Part shown: positions 1-5,263 of the stretch, in pieces
Layout: each line of letters begins with the position of its first letter
Numbering within the stretch: the stretch's first letter is position 1
Source: JBBKXP01 sp038323615
GTDB lineage: Bacteria; Pseudomonadota; Alphaproteobacteria; Rhodobacterales; Rhodobacteraceae
Direction of reading: 5' to 3'
Length of the DNA: 10,252 nt
Assembly: GCA_038323615.1 (NCBI GenBank)
Contig: JBBQHC010000110.1
Coordinates: forward strand, 1-10,252
The notes under the pieces: model-generated
What the model was told of the DNA's origin: nothing
What the model saw: only the letters and a program-made list of their open reading frames with translations
Databases searched by the model: none
Translations under genes and position numbers: made by a program

Positions 1-237
1 GGGGCCAAGGGCGCGACCGAGATCATCTATCGCGGCCGTACCGAAGACGAGATGGCGGCGCGCACCAAGGAATACGAGGATCGGTTCGCCAACCCGTTCG
101 TCGCCGCCGAAAAGGGCTTTATCGACGAAGTCATCATGCCCCATTCGACGCGTCGCCGGATTTGCCGCGCCTTTGCGTCGTTACGCGGCAAGTCGTTGCA
201 GAACCCATGGAAAAAGCACGATAACATTCCGCTTTAG
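1..237 (+). CDS. pccB: Propionyl-CoA carboxylase beta subunit, C-terminal end (partial)
   Basis: The open frame enters from the left edge and ends at TAG 235-237, giving the last 78 residues. The sequence begins GAKGATEIIYRG and continues with the YEDRFANPFVAAEKGFIDEV stretch and a tail ending NPWKKHDNIPL. These are typical of the C-terminal crotonase-like half of the carboxyltransferase beta subunit of propionyl-CoA carboxylase in Alphaproteobacteria. The family is about 510 residues, so roughly 85% lies outside the window. The subunit transfers CO2 from carboxybiotin on PccA to propionyl-CoA, giving methylmalonyl-CoA, within a cytoplasmic alpha6-beta6 complex. Its partner pccA starts about 2.2 kb downstream on the same strand, which supports the propionyl rather than acetyl or methylcrotonyl assignment. 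The specificity-determining region is not visible here. Confidence 0.93.
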   Translation, partial: GAKGATEIIYRGRTEDEMAARTKEYEDRFANPFVAAEKGFIDEVIMPHSTRRRICRAFASLRGKSLQNPWKKHDNIPL

Positions 238-248
238 GGCGAGGCTGA

Positions 249-280
249 GGGGCTGGCTGCCCCCCGGACCCCCCGGCGGA
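249..280 (+). other. GC-rich hairpin and C-run element after pccB
   Basis: GGGGC (249-253) pairs with GCCCC (259-263) around loop TGGCT. It is followed by the C-run element CCCCCGGACCCCCCGG and then GCGGATATTAT. There is no T-run, so it is not a canonical intrinsic terminator. From memory, similar CCCCCGGACCCCCGG-plus-AT strings recur after genes in Rhodobacterales genomes, so this may be one copy of a dispersed extragenic element. A copy count in the host genome would settle that. It could act as an RNA 3'-end stabiliser for pccB. Confidence 0.35.
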
Positions 281-306
281 TATTATCGGCTAAAAGAAGG
301 AACAAG

Positions 307-687
307 ATGAAGGCACTGGTGATCATCGGCATGGTCTGGGCAGGGGCGGCGGGCGCGCAGGATATCGTGCTGCCCTCGGGTCTGAACGTGACCCTGCAGG
401 ACGTCATCATGGACGCCGCCCCGGATGTGGCGCGGTTCCGTTTTCTTGCACCGGCCATCGATCCGGCGGGCGCGGCACTGTCCTATCAGGCGGTGGCCGC
501 AGATTTTCAGGTGCTGTGTGACACCTATGCCTTGCCCGCACTCGCGCAGGCGGGGCAAACAGTCGCCGAAATTGTCATCACGCTGATGGACCGCCCGGTG
601 GTCTTCGGCGACATCACGCCCGAGGCGACGCAATATTTCGAACCCTACGACGTGACTACCGGGGCCTGCATCTGGGAGCAATTCTGA
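307..687 (+). CDS. Secreted DUF6497-like protein of unknown function
   Basis: A 126-residue protein starting at ATG 307, with a purine-rich site AGAAGGAA just upstream. Residues 1-17 form a short Sec signal (MKALVIIGMVWAGAAGA) with likely cleavage before Q18, so the mature protein of about 109 residues should be periplasmic. The mature part has a VLPSGLNVTLQDV beginning, an RFRFLAP segment near residue 43, a DRPVVFGD segment near 95-102, and an EATQYFEPY...CIWEQF ending. Only two cysteines are present (C71 and C121), which could form a disulfide. The length, order of segments and position beside pccB resemble the DUF6497 family of Rhodobacterales as I remember it. Some relatives carry the misleading label acetolactate synthase; nothing here supports that. 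It begins 69 bases after pccB and could be co-transcribed with it. No function is assigned. Confidence 0.82.
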   Translation: MKALVIIGMVWAGAAGAQDIVLPSGLNVTLQDVIMDAAPDVARFRFLAPAIDPAGAALSYQAVAADFQVLCDTYALPALAQAGQTVAEIVITLMDRPVVFGDITPEATQYFEPYDVTTGACIWEQF

Positions 688-796
688 TGATACCACAATA
701 TCTTGCGGTTCGATATGAATGTGATGGGGCGATTGATGCGGGCCCGACACAATCCGGCGATCTCCCACTGCCAACCTATCCCCGTAGAACGGTTTC

Positions 797-813
797 CTGT
801 AACCTGGTTGCAG
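797..813 (+). promoter_or_regulatory. Inverted repeat upstream of the 48-residue lipoprotein gene
   Basis: CTGTAACC (797-804), T805, GGTTGCAG (806-813) form a near-perfect dyad with one mismatch in eight pairs. It lies 64 bases before the ATG at 878, within the 190-base gap after the DUF6497-like gene. The single-base spacer suggests a protein-binding operator rather than an RNA hairpin. No convincing -35/-10 pair was found around it. One such dyad can arise by chance in a gap of this size. Confidence 0.25.
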
Positions 814-877
814 TTCAGCGGACCCAAAACCGGCAAACAGACCGGCGGGCCCTGACGGGCAGAAACAGGAGACTCCC

Positions 878-1024
878 ATGCCGACCAGCCTCAAGGCGTT
901 CGCCGCCGTTAGTTTGCTTGCCGTTGTTGCCGCATGTGGCAACAAAGGCCAAGTCGCTGACACCTATGTCGCCGCACCACAGAGCGTTACCGTCGAACCG
1001 GTCTATACCGGGAAATACAACTGA
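878..1024 (+). CDS. Small lipoprotein, 48 residues
   Basis: ATG 878 to TGA 1022-1024 encodes 48 residues. A clear Shine-Dalgarno AGGAG (867-871) sits 6 bases before the start. Residues 1-20 are a lipoprotein signal: an uncharged start, K6, a hydrophobic core (AFAAVSLLAVVAA) and the lipobox VAAC with C20 as the lipidated cysteine. G21 and N22 follow, with no aspartate at +2. The mature peptide is only 29 residues, is rich in V, T and P, and ends PVYTGKYN. Such short lipopeptides resemble entericidin-like or other tiny outer-membrane lipoproteins only in architecture, and I cannot name a family. A hairpin begins 8 bases after the stop (1032-1053). Signal, lipobox, strong ribosome site and downstream hairpin together make a real gene likely despite its length. 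Confidence 0.8.
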   Translation: MPTSLKAFAAVSLLAVVAACGNKGQVADTYVAAPQSVTVEPVYTGKYN

Positions 1025-1031
1025 TCTGGCG

Positions 1032-1053
1032 GGGCAGGGCCTGCGTCCTGCCC
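1032..1053 (+). terminator. Hairpin after the small lipoprotein gene
   Basis: GGGCAGG (1032-1038) pairs perfectly with CCTGCCC (1047-1053) across the 8-base loop GCCTGCGT. It begins 8 bases after the stop at 1024. The sequence after it is TTCCACTCC rather than a T-run, so termination may be weak, Rho-dependent, or replaced by a 3'-end stabilising role. The next gene starts 29 bases later. Confidence 0.5.
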
Positions 1054-1082
1054 TTCCACTCCTGTCACAAGGGGGGTGCTGA

Positions 1083-1427
1083 ATGGAAAAGCACCGTGGT
1101 TTTCCGGGTCGACTGCCCGGCACTGATTTCCAGTTCGTCATTCGCCGCGCCGCCAAAGAAGGCGCGACAACCCTGATCGCCCGCGAGCGGTTTCGCGACC
1201 GCCGCCCGGCGGACCGGCGCGCCGACGAGGCGTTTATTGCTGCCCTTTGGGCACAGTTCGGCGAAGACCCGTTTCCGCGTGGCAATCTGGATGCCGGACG
1301 CCTTGGCTGGCTGTTCGGTCGCGAAGTCATTCCCGCAGAGGACCCGTTCGATCCTGCCAGTTACGACGCGCTGTTGCGCATCGACATCGCCCGCGCCCGC
1401 GCCAGCTTTCCCGAGGTTGACCTGTGA
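1083..1427 (+). CDS. Hypothetical cytoplasmic protein, 114 residues
   Basis: ATG 1083 is preceded by AAGGGGGG (1069-1076), 6 bases upstream, and the frame ends at TGA 1425-1427. The product has no signal peptide or membrane segment. It is arginine- and aspartate-rich, with a basic stretch around residues 34-46 (RERFRDRRPADRR). A probable helix follows (residues 47-59, ADEAFIAALWAQF), then GNLDAGRLGWLFGREVIPAEDPFDPASYDAL, which suggests a compact mixed fold. I recognise no catalytic motif, zinc site or named domain. Codon third positions are GC-rich, as in neighbouring genes, which supports it being coding. Two overlapping frames on the other strand look like shadows. It may be a lineage-restricted protein, and its function is unknown. 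Confidence 0.75.
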   Translation: MEKHRGFPGRLPGTDFQFVIRRAAKEGATTLIARERFRDRRPADRRADEAFIAALWAQFGEDPFPRGNLDAGRLGWLFGREVIPAEDPFDPASYDALLRIDIARARASFPEVDL

Positions 1428-1492
1428 TCGGCGTCTTTCAGCCGTCTGAAGCACACTTTTGGCGAGAGTTTGCCGATATGCGCTCTCCCCGA

Positions 1493-1504
1493 AACTGGCC
1501 AGTT
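1493..1504 (+). promoter_or_regulatory. Perfect 12-base palindrome AACTGGCCAGTT
   Basis: AACTGGCCAGTT equals its own reverse complement. With no spacer it is a poor RNA hairpin, so a dimeric regulator site is the more natural reading. It lies 66 bases after the stop of the 114-residue protein gene and 252 bases before the next start. No promoter is recognised next to it. A chance palindrome is possible. Confidence 0.25.
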
Positions 1505-1599
1505 GCGCGGTTTGCCAGCCAATGCCAGATTAATGGTGTGGACGGGAAAACCAGCAAGCTTTCCTTCCCACATTGTCAAAACCGTTACCCTTCCCCTTG

Positions 1600-1637
1600 C
1601 CGGTCTGGTCCACGTTGGATCAGGCCGGTACCCTTTT
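1600..1637 (+). terminator. 13-bp hairpin followed by a short T-run
   Basis: Left arm 1600-1612 (CCGGTCTGGTCCA) pairs with right arm 1616-1628 (TGGATCAGGCCGG) around a 3-base CGT loop, with two G-U wobbles and no mismatch. G1599-T1629 can add a wobble pair. ACCC then TTTT (1634-1637) follows, so the T-run is short and displaced. It stands 173 bases after the nearest upstream stop. It could therefore end a long 3' tail of the 1083-1427 transcript, end a separate small RNA, or act as a leader structure for the gene at 1756. Confidence 0.45.
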
Positions 1638-1755
1638 GCGTTGCCGATCAGCGTCTTGCCGCCGTGGTTGCAGCCGGTGCGAAGATTTCGGTTGTCAATC
1701 CGGACGGTTCGGGCGAATCTGCGCCCAATAGAAAAATCAAAACGGGCGGTAAAAT

Positions 1756-1959
1756 ATGTTCAAACCACGTCTTCTCCTGGCTATCGTCGGGCTTTTCACG
1801 CTGTCGGCATGTCTTGAAAATGACCTTCAGCGCGGTCTTGTCGGCGCAGCCGGCGGTGCAATCGTTGCCGATGCTGTCGGTGTGGATCCGGTCACCGGGG
1901 CGCTTGTCGGGGGTGCGGCAGGCGCATTGTGCGACCAAGTCACCCGCGTCTGTCGCTAA
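1756..1959 (+). CDS. Glycine-zipper lipoprotein 1, 67 residues
   Basis: ATG 1756 to TAA 1957-1959. Residues 1-19 are a lipoprotein signal (K3, R5, a hydrophobic core, lipobox LSAC with C19). Residues 26-57 carry glycine/alanine-zipper repeats (GLVGAAGGAI and TGALVGGAAGAL), the pattern of YMGG-like or 17-kDa-antigen-type lipoproteins, which associate with or insert into the outer membrane. A CX6C pair (C59, C66) lies at the C-terminus and may form a disulfide in the periplasm. The ribosome site is weak (GGGCGG, 1744-1749, 6 bases upstream). The next gene encodes a relative: residues 26-67 here align without gaps to residues 27-68 there, with 18 of 42 identical by my count. A hairpin terminator follows (1990-2020), so this is probably a single-gene unit. 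The exact role is unknown; envelope integrity or stress protection is an inference from the family. Confidence 0.85.
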   Translation: MFKPRLLLAIVGLFTLSACLENDLQRGLVGAAGGAIVADAVGVDPVTGALVGGAAGALCDQVTRVCR

Positions 1960-1989
1960 TCCTACCCCGGTTTCGACCCGACATATTGG

Positions 1990-2027
1990 CCGTCGCGGCG
2001 GGTTCCGACCTGCCGCGCGGTTTATAT
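1990..2027 (+). terminator. Intrinsic terminator after glycine-zipper lipoprotein 1
   Basis: CCG (1990-1992) pairs with CGG (2018-2020), T1993 is bulged, CGCGGC (1994-1999) pairs with GCCGCG (2012-2017), G2000-T2011 is a wobble, and GGT (2001-2003) pairs with ACC (2008-2010). The loop is TCCG. TTTATAT (2021-2027) follows at once. It starts 31 bases after the stop at 1959 and lies just before the candidate promoter of the next gene, so it separates the two lipoprotein genes transcriptionally. Confidence 0.65.
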
Positions 2028-2040
2028 CTCTAAATGTCGG

Positions 2041-2065
2041 GGAACCACTTTGGGGAAACGGGGTT
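2041..2065 (+). promoter_or_regulatory. Candidate ECF-sigma (EcfG-type) promoter for lipoprotein 2
   Basis: GGAAC (2041-2045) and GGTT (2062-2065) are 16 bases apart. The general stress response sigma factors of Alphaproteobacteria (EcfG, SigT, RpoE2) use GGAAC-N16/17-cGTT. The match is complete in the -35 box and three of four bases in the -10 box. Predicted transcription would start near 2072, leaving a leader of about 26 bases that includes the Shine-Dalgarno AAGGAG (2085-2090) before ATG 2098. Some Rhodobacterales lack the EcfG/PhyR system, so another GGAAC-reading ECF factor is possible. Confidence 0.45.
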
Positions 2066-2097
2066 AATCTCTGGAGTCAACCAAAAGGAGACTACCC

Positions 2098-2304
2098 ATG
2101 TCCACGATATTCAATATCTCCGCCGCAATTTTCACCGCTGCAACGCTTACGGCGTGCGGTGATACATTGGGCGAGCAGGCATTGTATGGTGCCGGGGCCG
2201 GTGCGGCCACCGCAGCCGTCCTTGGCGGCGACGTTGCGACAGGGGCAGTGGTCGGTGGGGCCGGCAACGCGCTTTACTGTCAGACCTACCCGTCGCGCTG
2301 CTGA
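2098..2304 (+). CDS. Glycine-zipper lipoprotein 2, 68 residues
   Basis: ATG 2098 follows AAGGAG (2085-2090) at 7 bases; the stop is TGA 2302-2304. Residues 1-20 form a lipoprotein signal with lipobox LTAC (C20), although the N-terminus has no lysine or arginine, which is weak for an export signal. The mature part has the zipper repeats YGAGAGAATAAV and TGAVVGGAGNAL and ends in a CX6C pair (C61, C68), the last cysteine being the final residue. It aligns end to end with the product of 1756-1959, with the cysteine pair displaced by one residue. The better ribosome site, own candidate promoter (2041-2065) and strong terminator (2334-2366) suggest separate and possibly stress-induced expression. 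It is likely an outer-membrane or periplasm-facing lipoprotein of the glycine-zipper group. The function is not known. Confidence 0.87.
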   Translation: MSTIFNISAAIFTAATLTACGDTLGEQALYGAGAGAATAAVLGGDVATGAVVGGAGNALYCQTYPSRC

Positions 2305-2333
2305 CGCCACTTACGTTTTAGCCGGACCAGTTC

Positions 2334-2366
2334 AGGCCGCCATGCATCCCGCGTGGCGGTCTTTTT
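2334..2366 (+). terminator. Strong intrinsic terminator before pccA
   Basis: CCGCCATGC (2337-2345) pairs with GCGTGGCGG (2351-2359) with one wobble around loop ATCCC. A2334-G2336 can extend the stem by pairing with T2360-T2362. The right arm runs into TCTTTTT (2360-2366). It is the best intrinsic terminator in the window and begins 29 bases after lipoprotein 2. A GTG at 2353, in frame with pccA, falls inside its right arm, which argues against that GTG as the pccA start. Confidence 0.85.
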
Positions 2367-2406
2367 CGTGCCTGACTCTTGGCCTGCCCCTTGGAAAGCC
2401 CCCGAT

Positions 2407-4404
2407 ATGTTCAAAAAGATCCTGATCGCCAACCGGGGCGAAATTGCCTGCCGCGTCATCAAAACCGCCCGCAAGATGGGAATCGCGACCGTGGCAGTCT
2501 ATGCCGATGCCGATCGCAATGCGTTGCACGTCAAAATGGCGGACGAAGCGGTGCACATCGGCCCCAGCCCGGCTGCCCAATCCTATATTGTCATCGACAA
2601 GGTGATGGCGGCGGTCAAAGCGACCGGGGCCGAGGCGGTGCATCCCGGTTACGGGTTCCTGTCCGAGAATCCGAAATTTGCCCAAGCTCTGGACCAGGTC
2701 GGTGTGGCGTTCATCGGGCCGCCCGTCGGAGCCATCGAAAAGATGGGCGACAAGATCACCAGCAAGAAAATCGCCCAAGAGGCCGGGGTCAGCACAGTTC
2801 CTGGCTACATGGGCCTGATCGCCGACGCCGACGAGGCCGTGAAGATCAGCAATCAGGTCGGCTATCCGGTCATGATCAAGGCCAGCGCGGGCGGCGGTGG
2901 CAAGGGCATGCGCATCGCGTGGAATGACGATGAAGCCCGCGAAGGATTCCAAAGCTCGAAAAACGAGGCCGCCGCCAGTTTCGGCGACAACCGCATCTTT
3001 ATCGAGAAATTCGTCACCCAGCCGCGTCACATCGAAATTCAGGTGTTGGCCGATGCCCACGGCAACGCGGTTTATTTGCACGAACGTGAATGCAGCATCC
3101 AGCGGCGCAACCAAAAGGTGATCGAAGAGGCCCCGTCGCCGTTTCTCGATGCCAAGACCCGCAAGGCGATGGGCGAACAGGCCGTCGCGCTGGCACAGGC
3201 TGTCGGCTACACCAGCGCCGGAACGGTCGAATTTATCGTCGATGCCGCGCGCAACTTTTATTTCCTTGAAATGAACACGCGATTGCAGGTCGAACACCCT
3301 GTCACCGAACTGATCACCGGCGTCGATCTGGTTGAACAGATGATCCGCGTGGCAGCGGGGGAAAAGCTGCCGTTCGGCCAAAAAGACCTTAAAATCAACG
3401 GCTGGGCGATGGAAAGCCGGCTTTATGCCGAAGACCCCTATCGCGGATTTCTGCCCTCGATCGGTCGCCTGTCCCGCTATCGCCCGCCGATCGAGGAGGC
3501 AACGCCGACCCGTGCGGTGCGCAACGATACCGGCGTGTTTGAGGGCGGCGAAATCAGCATGTTTTATGACCCAATGATCGCCAAGCTATGTACCTGGGCC
3601 CCCGACCGGGCCGGGGCAATCGCCGAAATGCGTCTGGCGCTGGATGCGTTCGAGCTTGAGGGGATCGGTCACAACCTGCCGTTCCTTGCCGCGGTCATGG
3701 ATCACCCCAAATTCACCTCCGGCGATATCACCACCGCCTTTATCGCCGAAGAATATCCCGACGGCTTCACCGGCGTCGATCTTCCCGAACCTGCCCTGAT
3801 CCGCATCGCCGCTGCCTGCGCGGCGATGAACCGGGTGGCTGAAATTCGCCGCGCCCGAGTCAGTGGCCGGATGGACAACCACGAGCGCCATGTCGGCGAG
3901 GATTGGGTCGTCAGCCTGCAAGATCAGGCGTTTCCGGTTGCGATTACCGCTGACAAGGGCGGCGCCGATGTTGCCATCGCCGGGCAGACCGTCAGAGTCG
4001 AAAGTGGTTGGACCCCGGGCCAGCCGCTTGCCCGCCTGAACGTCGATGGGGTGCCTTTGGTGCTGAAGGTCGGCAAAGTGTCGGGTGGGTTTCGGATCCG
4101 CTGGCGCGGCGCCGATATGGCAGTGCATGTGCGCACCCCGCGACAGGCCGAATTGGCCGCCCTGATGCCCGTGAAACAGGCCCCTGACACGTCGAAATAC
4201 TTGCTGTGCCCAATGCCGGGACTGATCGTCAAGGTCAATGTGAACGTGGGCGACGAGGTACAGGATGGGCAGGCCTTATGCACCGTCGAGGCGATGAAGA
4301 TGGAGAATATCTTGCGCGCCGAACGCAAGGGCGTGGTGAAAAAGGTCAACGCGACGGCGGGCAGCAGTTTGGCGGTCGACGATGTGATCATGGAGTTCGA
4401 TTAG
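2407..4404 (+). CDS. pccA: Propionyl-CoA carboxylase alpha subunit (biotin carboxylase and biotin carrier)
   Basis: The product is 665 residues from ATG 2407. This start is chosen because MFKKILIANRGEIACR is the canonical family N-terminus, GGAAAG (2393-2398) lies 8 bases upstream, and the longer GTG 2353 start falls inside a terminator. Order of domains: biotin carboxylase N-terminal domain (about 1-112); ATP-grasp (about 115-330) with K116, glycine loop GGGGKG (162-167) and E288/N290/R292; C-terminal carboxylase domain (about 335-445) with R338, matching E. coli BC numbering; the BT linker that docks PccB (about 450-590); and a biotinyl domain (about 598-665). The EAMKMEN motif carries the biotin-accepting K631 (codon 4297-4299). 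It carboxylates biotin with ATP and bicarbonate in the cytoplasm. Biotin would be attached by BirA, encoded elsewhere. All catalytic residues checked are intact. The BT-type linker and nearby pccB and mutase genes favour propionyl-CoA over methylcrotonyl-CoA carboxylase. Confidence 0.97.
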   Translation: MFKKILIANRGEIACRVIKTARKMGIATVAVYADADRNALHVKMADEAVHIGPSPAAQSYIVIDKVMAAVKATGAEAVHPGYGFLSENPKFAQALDQVGVAFIGPPVGAIEKMGDKITSKKIAQEAGVSTVPGYMGLIADADEAVKISNQVGYPVMIKASAGGGGKGMRIAWNDDEAREGFQSSKNEAAASFGDNRIFIEKFVTQPRHIEIQVLADAHGNAVYLHERECSIQRRNQKVIEEAPSPFLDAKTRKAMGEQAVALAQAVGYTSAGTVEFIVDAARNFYFLEMNTRLQVEHPVTELITGVDLVEQMIRVAAGEKLPFGQKDLKINGWAMESRLYAEDPYRGFLPSIGRLSRYRPPIEEATPTRAVRNDTGVFEGGEISMFYDPMIAKLCTWAPDRAGAIAEMRLALDAFELEGIGHNLPFLAAVMDHPKFTSGDITTAFIAEEYPDGFTGVDLPEPALIRIAAACAAMNRVAEIRRARVSGRMDNHERHVGEDWVVSLQDQAFPVAITADKGGADVAIAGQTVRVESGWTPGQPLARLNVDGVPLVLKVGKVSGGFRIRWRGADMAVHVRTPRQAELAALMPVKQAPDTSKYLLCPMPGLIVKVNVNVGDEVQDGQALCTVEAMKMENILRAERKGVVKKVNATAGSSLAVDDVIMEFD

Positions 4405-4467
4405 GTGGCGATGGACACGGAAACCGTGCTGGACATTGCCCTGTGGCGCGTCAGCCGTGCGGCGTGA

Positions 4468-4983
4468 TCAGTTGCCCAACGTCCGCCGATCCTCGACCTC
4501 CTGGATGCGCAGCGGCATCTTGTCGATCGACCGCGTCAATTCACGCACGTCCTGCGGGCTGGGTTTGCGCAGCGCGACACGACCATCCTTGTCGACCAGC
4601 GCCAGCATGAACCCGCGCGGCCGCAGCGTGGTGCGCACGGAGGACGGATTGGCGCTGTCGGTGTCGGTAATCACAATAACGTCGCGCAGTGCGAGTTCAC
4701 CGATCCGGGCGGTCAGCAACTGCAACTGGTGGCGAAAATTCGGATCTTCGGGGCTGTCTGCAAAGATGACGAGCGGTCTTGCCTGCCAAACGAAGTCTTT
4801 TAGATCCAATCCATCGGCAGGGAATATCAGAGTCGGATCGGCCTGCCACTGGGCCAGAACCGACAGGGCCGGTTCTGCCGCCGGAGCGCTTTCGACACCG
4901 TCGCTTGCTACTTGGGCGCTGACCGAAACCGGCAAGAACCCAATGAATACAATCGCCAGCACAGTCGTCAGTTTGTGTATCAT
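4468..4983 (-). CDS. Secreted DUF4174-domain protein
   Basis: Read on the minus strand from ATG 4983 to TGA 4470-4468, 171 residues. The frame is open further upstream to 5082, but this start puts MIHKLTTVLAIVFIGFLPVSVSA at the N-terminus, a good Sec signal with likely cleavage before Q24. The upstream extension is polar and unlike a signal. CAGGG just before the ATG is only a weak ribosome site. Residues about 58-165 match DUF4174: a LKDFVWQARPLVIFAD strand, a helix with RHQLQLLTARIGEL, DVIVITDTD, GFMLALVDKDGRVALRK, and an ending DKMPLRIQEV. The strand order recalls a thioredoxin-like fold, but there is no CXXC, and the mature protein has no cysteine. It converges on pccA, leaving 63 bases between stops, and diverges from the mutase gene. 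It should be periplasmic; its biochemical role is unknown. Confidence 0.85.
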   Translation of the reverse strand: MIHKLTTVLAIVFIGFLPVSVSAQVASDGVESAPAAEPALSVLAQWQADPTLIFPADGLDLKDFVWQARPLVIFADSPEDPNFRHQLQLLTARIGELALRDVIVITDTDSANPSSVRTTLRPRGFMLALVDKDGRVALRKPSPQDVRELTRSIDKMPLRIQEVEDRRTLGN

Positions 4984-5037
4984 GCCCTGCGATATAGGCC
5001 ATTGGCGCCGGGAATCTAAGCCCGTGTTGCCGTGCAA

Positions 5038-5066
5038 TCGAACAATTTTAAGTTTGGGCCTATAGT
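5038..5066 (+). promoter_or_regulatory. Weak sigma-70-like promoter candidate for the mutase gene
   Basis: TATAGT (5061-5066, five of six to TATAAT) stands 17 bases after TCGAAC (5038-5043, three of six to TTGACA). A start near 5073 would give a leader of about 240 bases before the mutase ATG. A perfect TTGACA at 5076-5081 is an alternative -35, but the hexamer 17 bases on is TTTGTG. This is the best candidate I can find, not a confident call. Confidence 0.25.
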
Positions 5067-5263
5067 CGGGAAATGTTGACAATGATTTTCCCAGTCAATT
5101 TGTGCGCCGCGCCGTTGTGTGTGGTTGAAACAATGGTGGGCCGGATCACGGGTGTTATGCCGAATCCTGGGGCGCATCGGTGCACGACCACGACGCTCAC
5201 CCGCCCGGCACCGACCGGCGCGGCCCCGAACCCAACAATTGACCCGACAGCGACGAACGTCAT

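Larger units (their letters stand above)
1428..1755 (+). other. 328-base gap without a convincing gene
   Basis: No frame here has a ribosome site plus plausible composition. A long frame crosses it (GTG 1424 to 2425) but overlaps two better genes. The gap is less GC-rich than its flanks, with A- and T-runs near 1456-1460, 1546-1550 and 1731-1742. It contains a perfect 12-base palindrome (1493-1504), a 13-bp hairpin with a T-run (1600-1637), and an imperfect direct repeat beginning TACCCTT (near 1586 and 1629). A TTGTCA (1692-1697), 17 bases before GAATCT, is a weak promoter candidate for the lipoprotein gene at 1756. It could hold a small RNA or a long regulatory leader. Confidence 0.5.

Noticed and set aside
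687..1082. A 131-residue plus-strand frame overlapping the 48-residue lipoprotein gene
   Set aside because: It has no ribosome site and low-complexity, arginine/proline-rich content; the embedded short frame has signal, lipobox and Shine-Dalgarno.
2353..2406. An 18-residue N-terminal extension of PccA from GTG 2353
   Set aside because: The GTG lies in the right arm of a strong intrinsic terminator, and the family N-terminus begins at ATG 2407 with its own ribosome site.
1424..2425. A 333-residue open frame on the plus strand starting at GTG 1424
   Set aside because: It overlaps both glycine-zipper lipoprotein genes in another frame, crosses two terminators, lacks a ribosome site of its own and has no recognisable domain. 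High GC keeps such frames open by chance.
2332..3381. A 349-residue minus-strand frame antisense to pccA
   Set aside because: It is a shadow of pccA codon bias: histidine-, aspartate- and glycine-rich with no family resemblance.
4405..4467. An in-frame 20-codon continuation after the pccA TAG
   Set aside because: The biotinyl domain is complete at IMEFD, the usual end of the family, so readthrough has no support.
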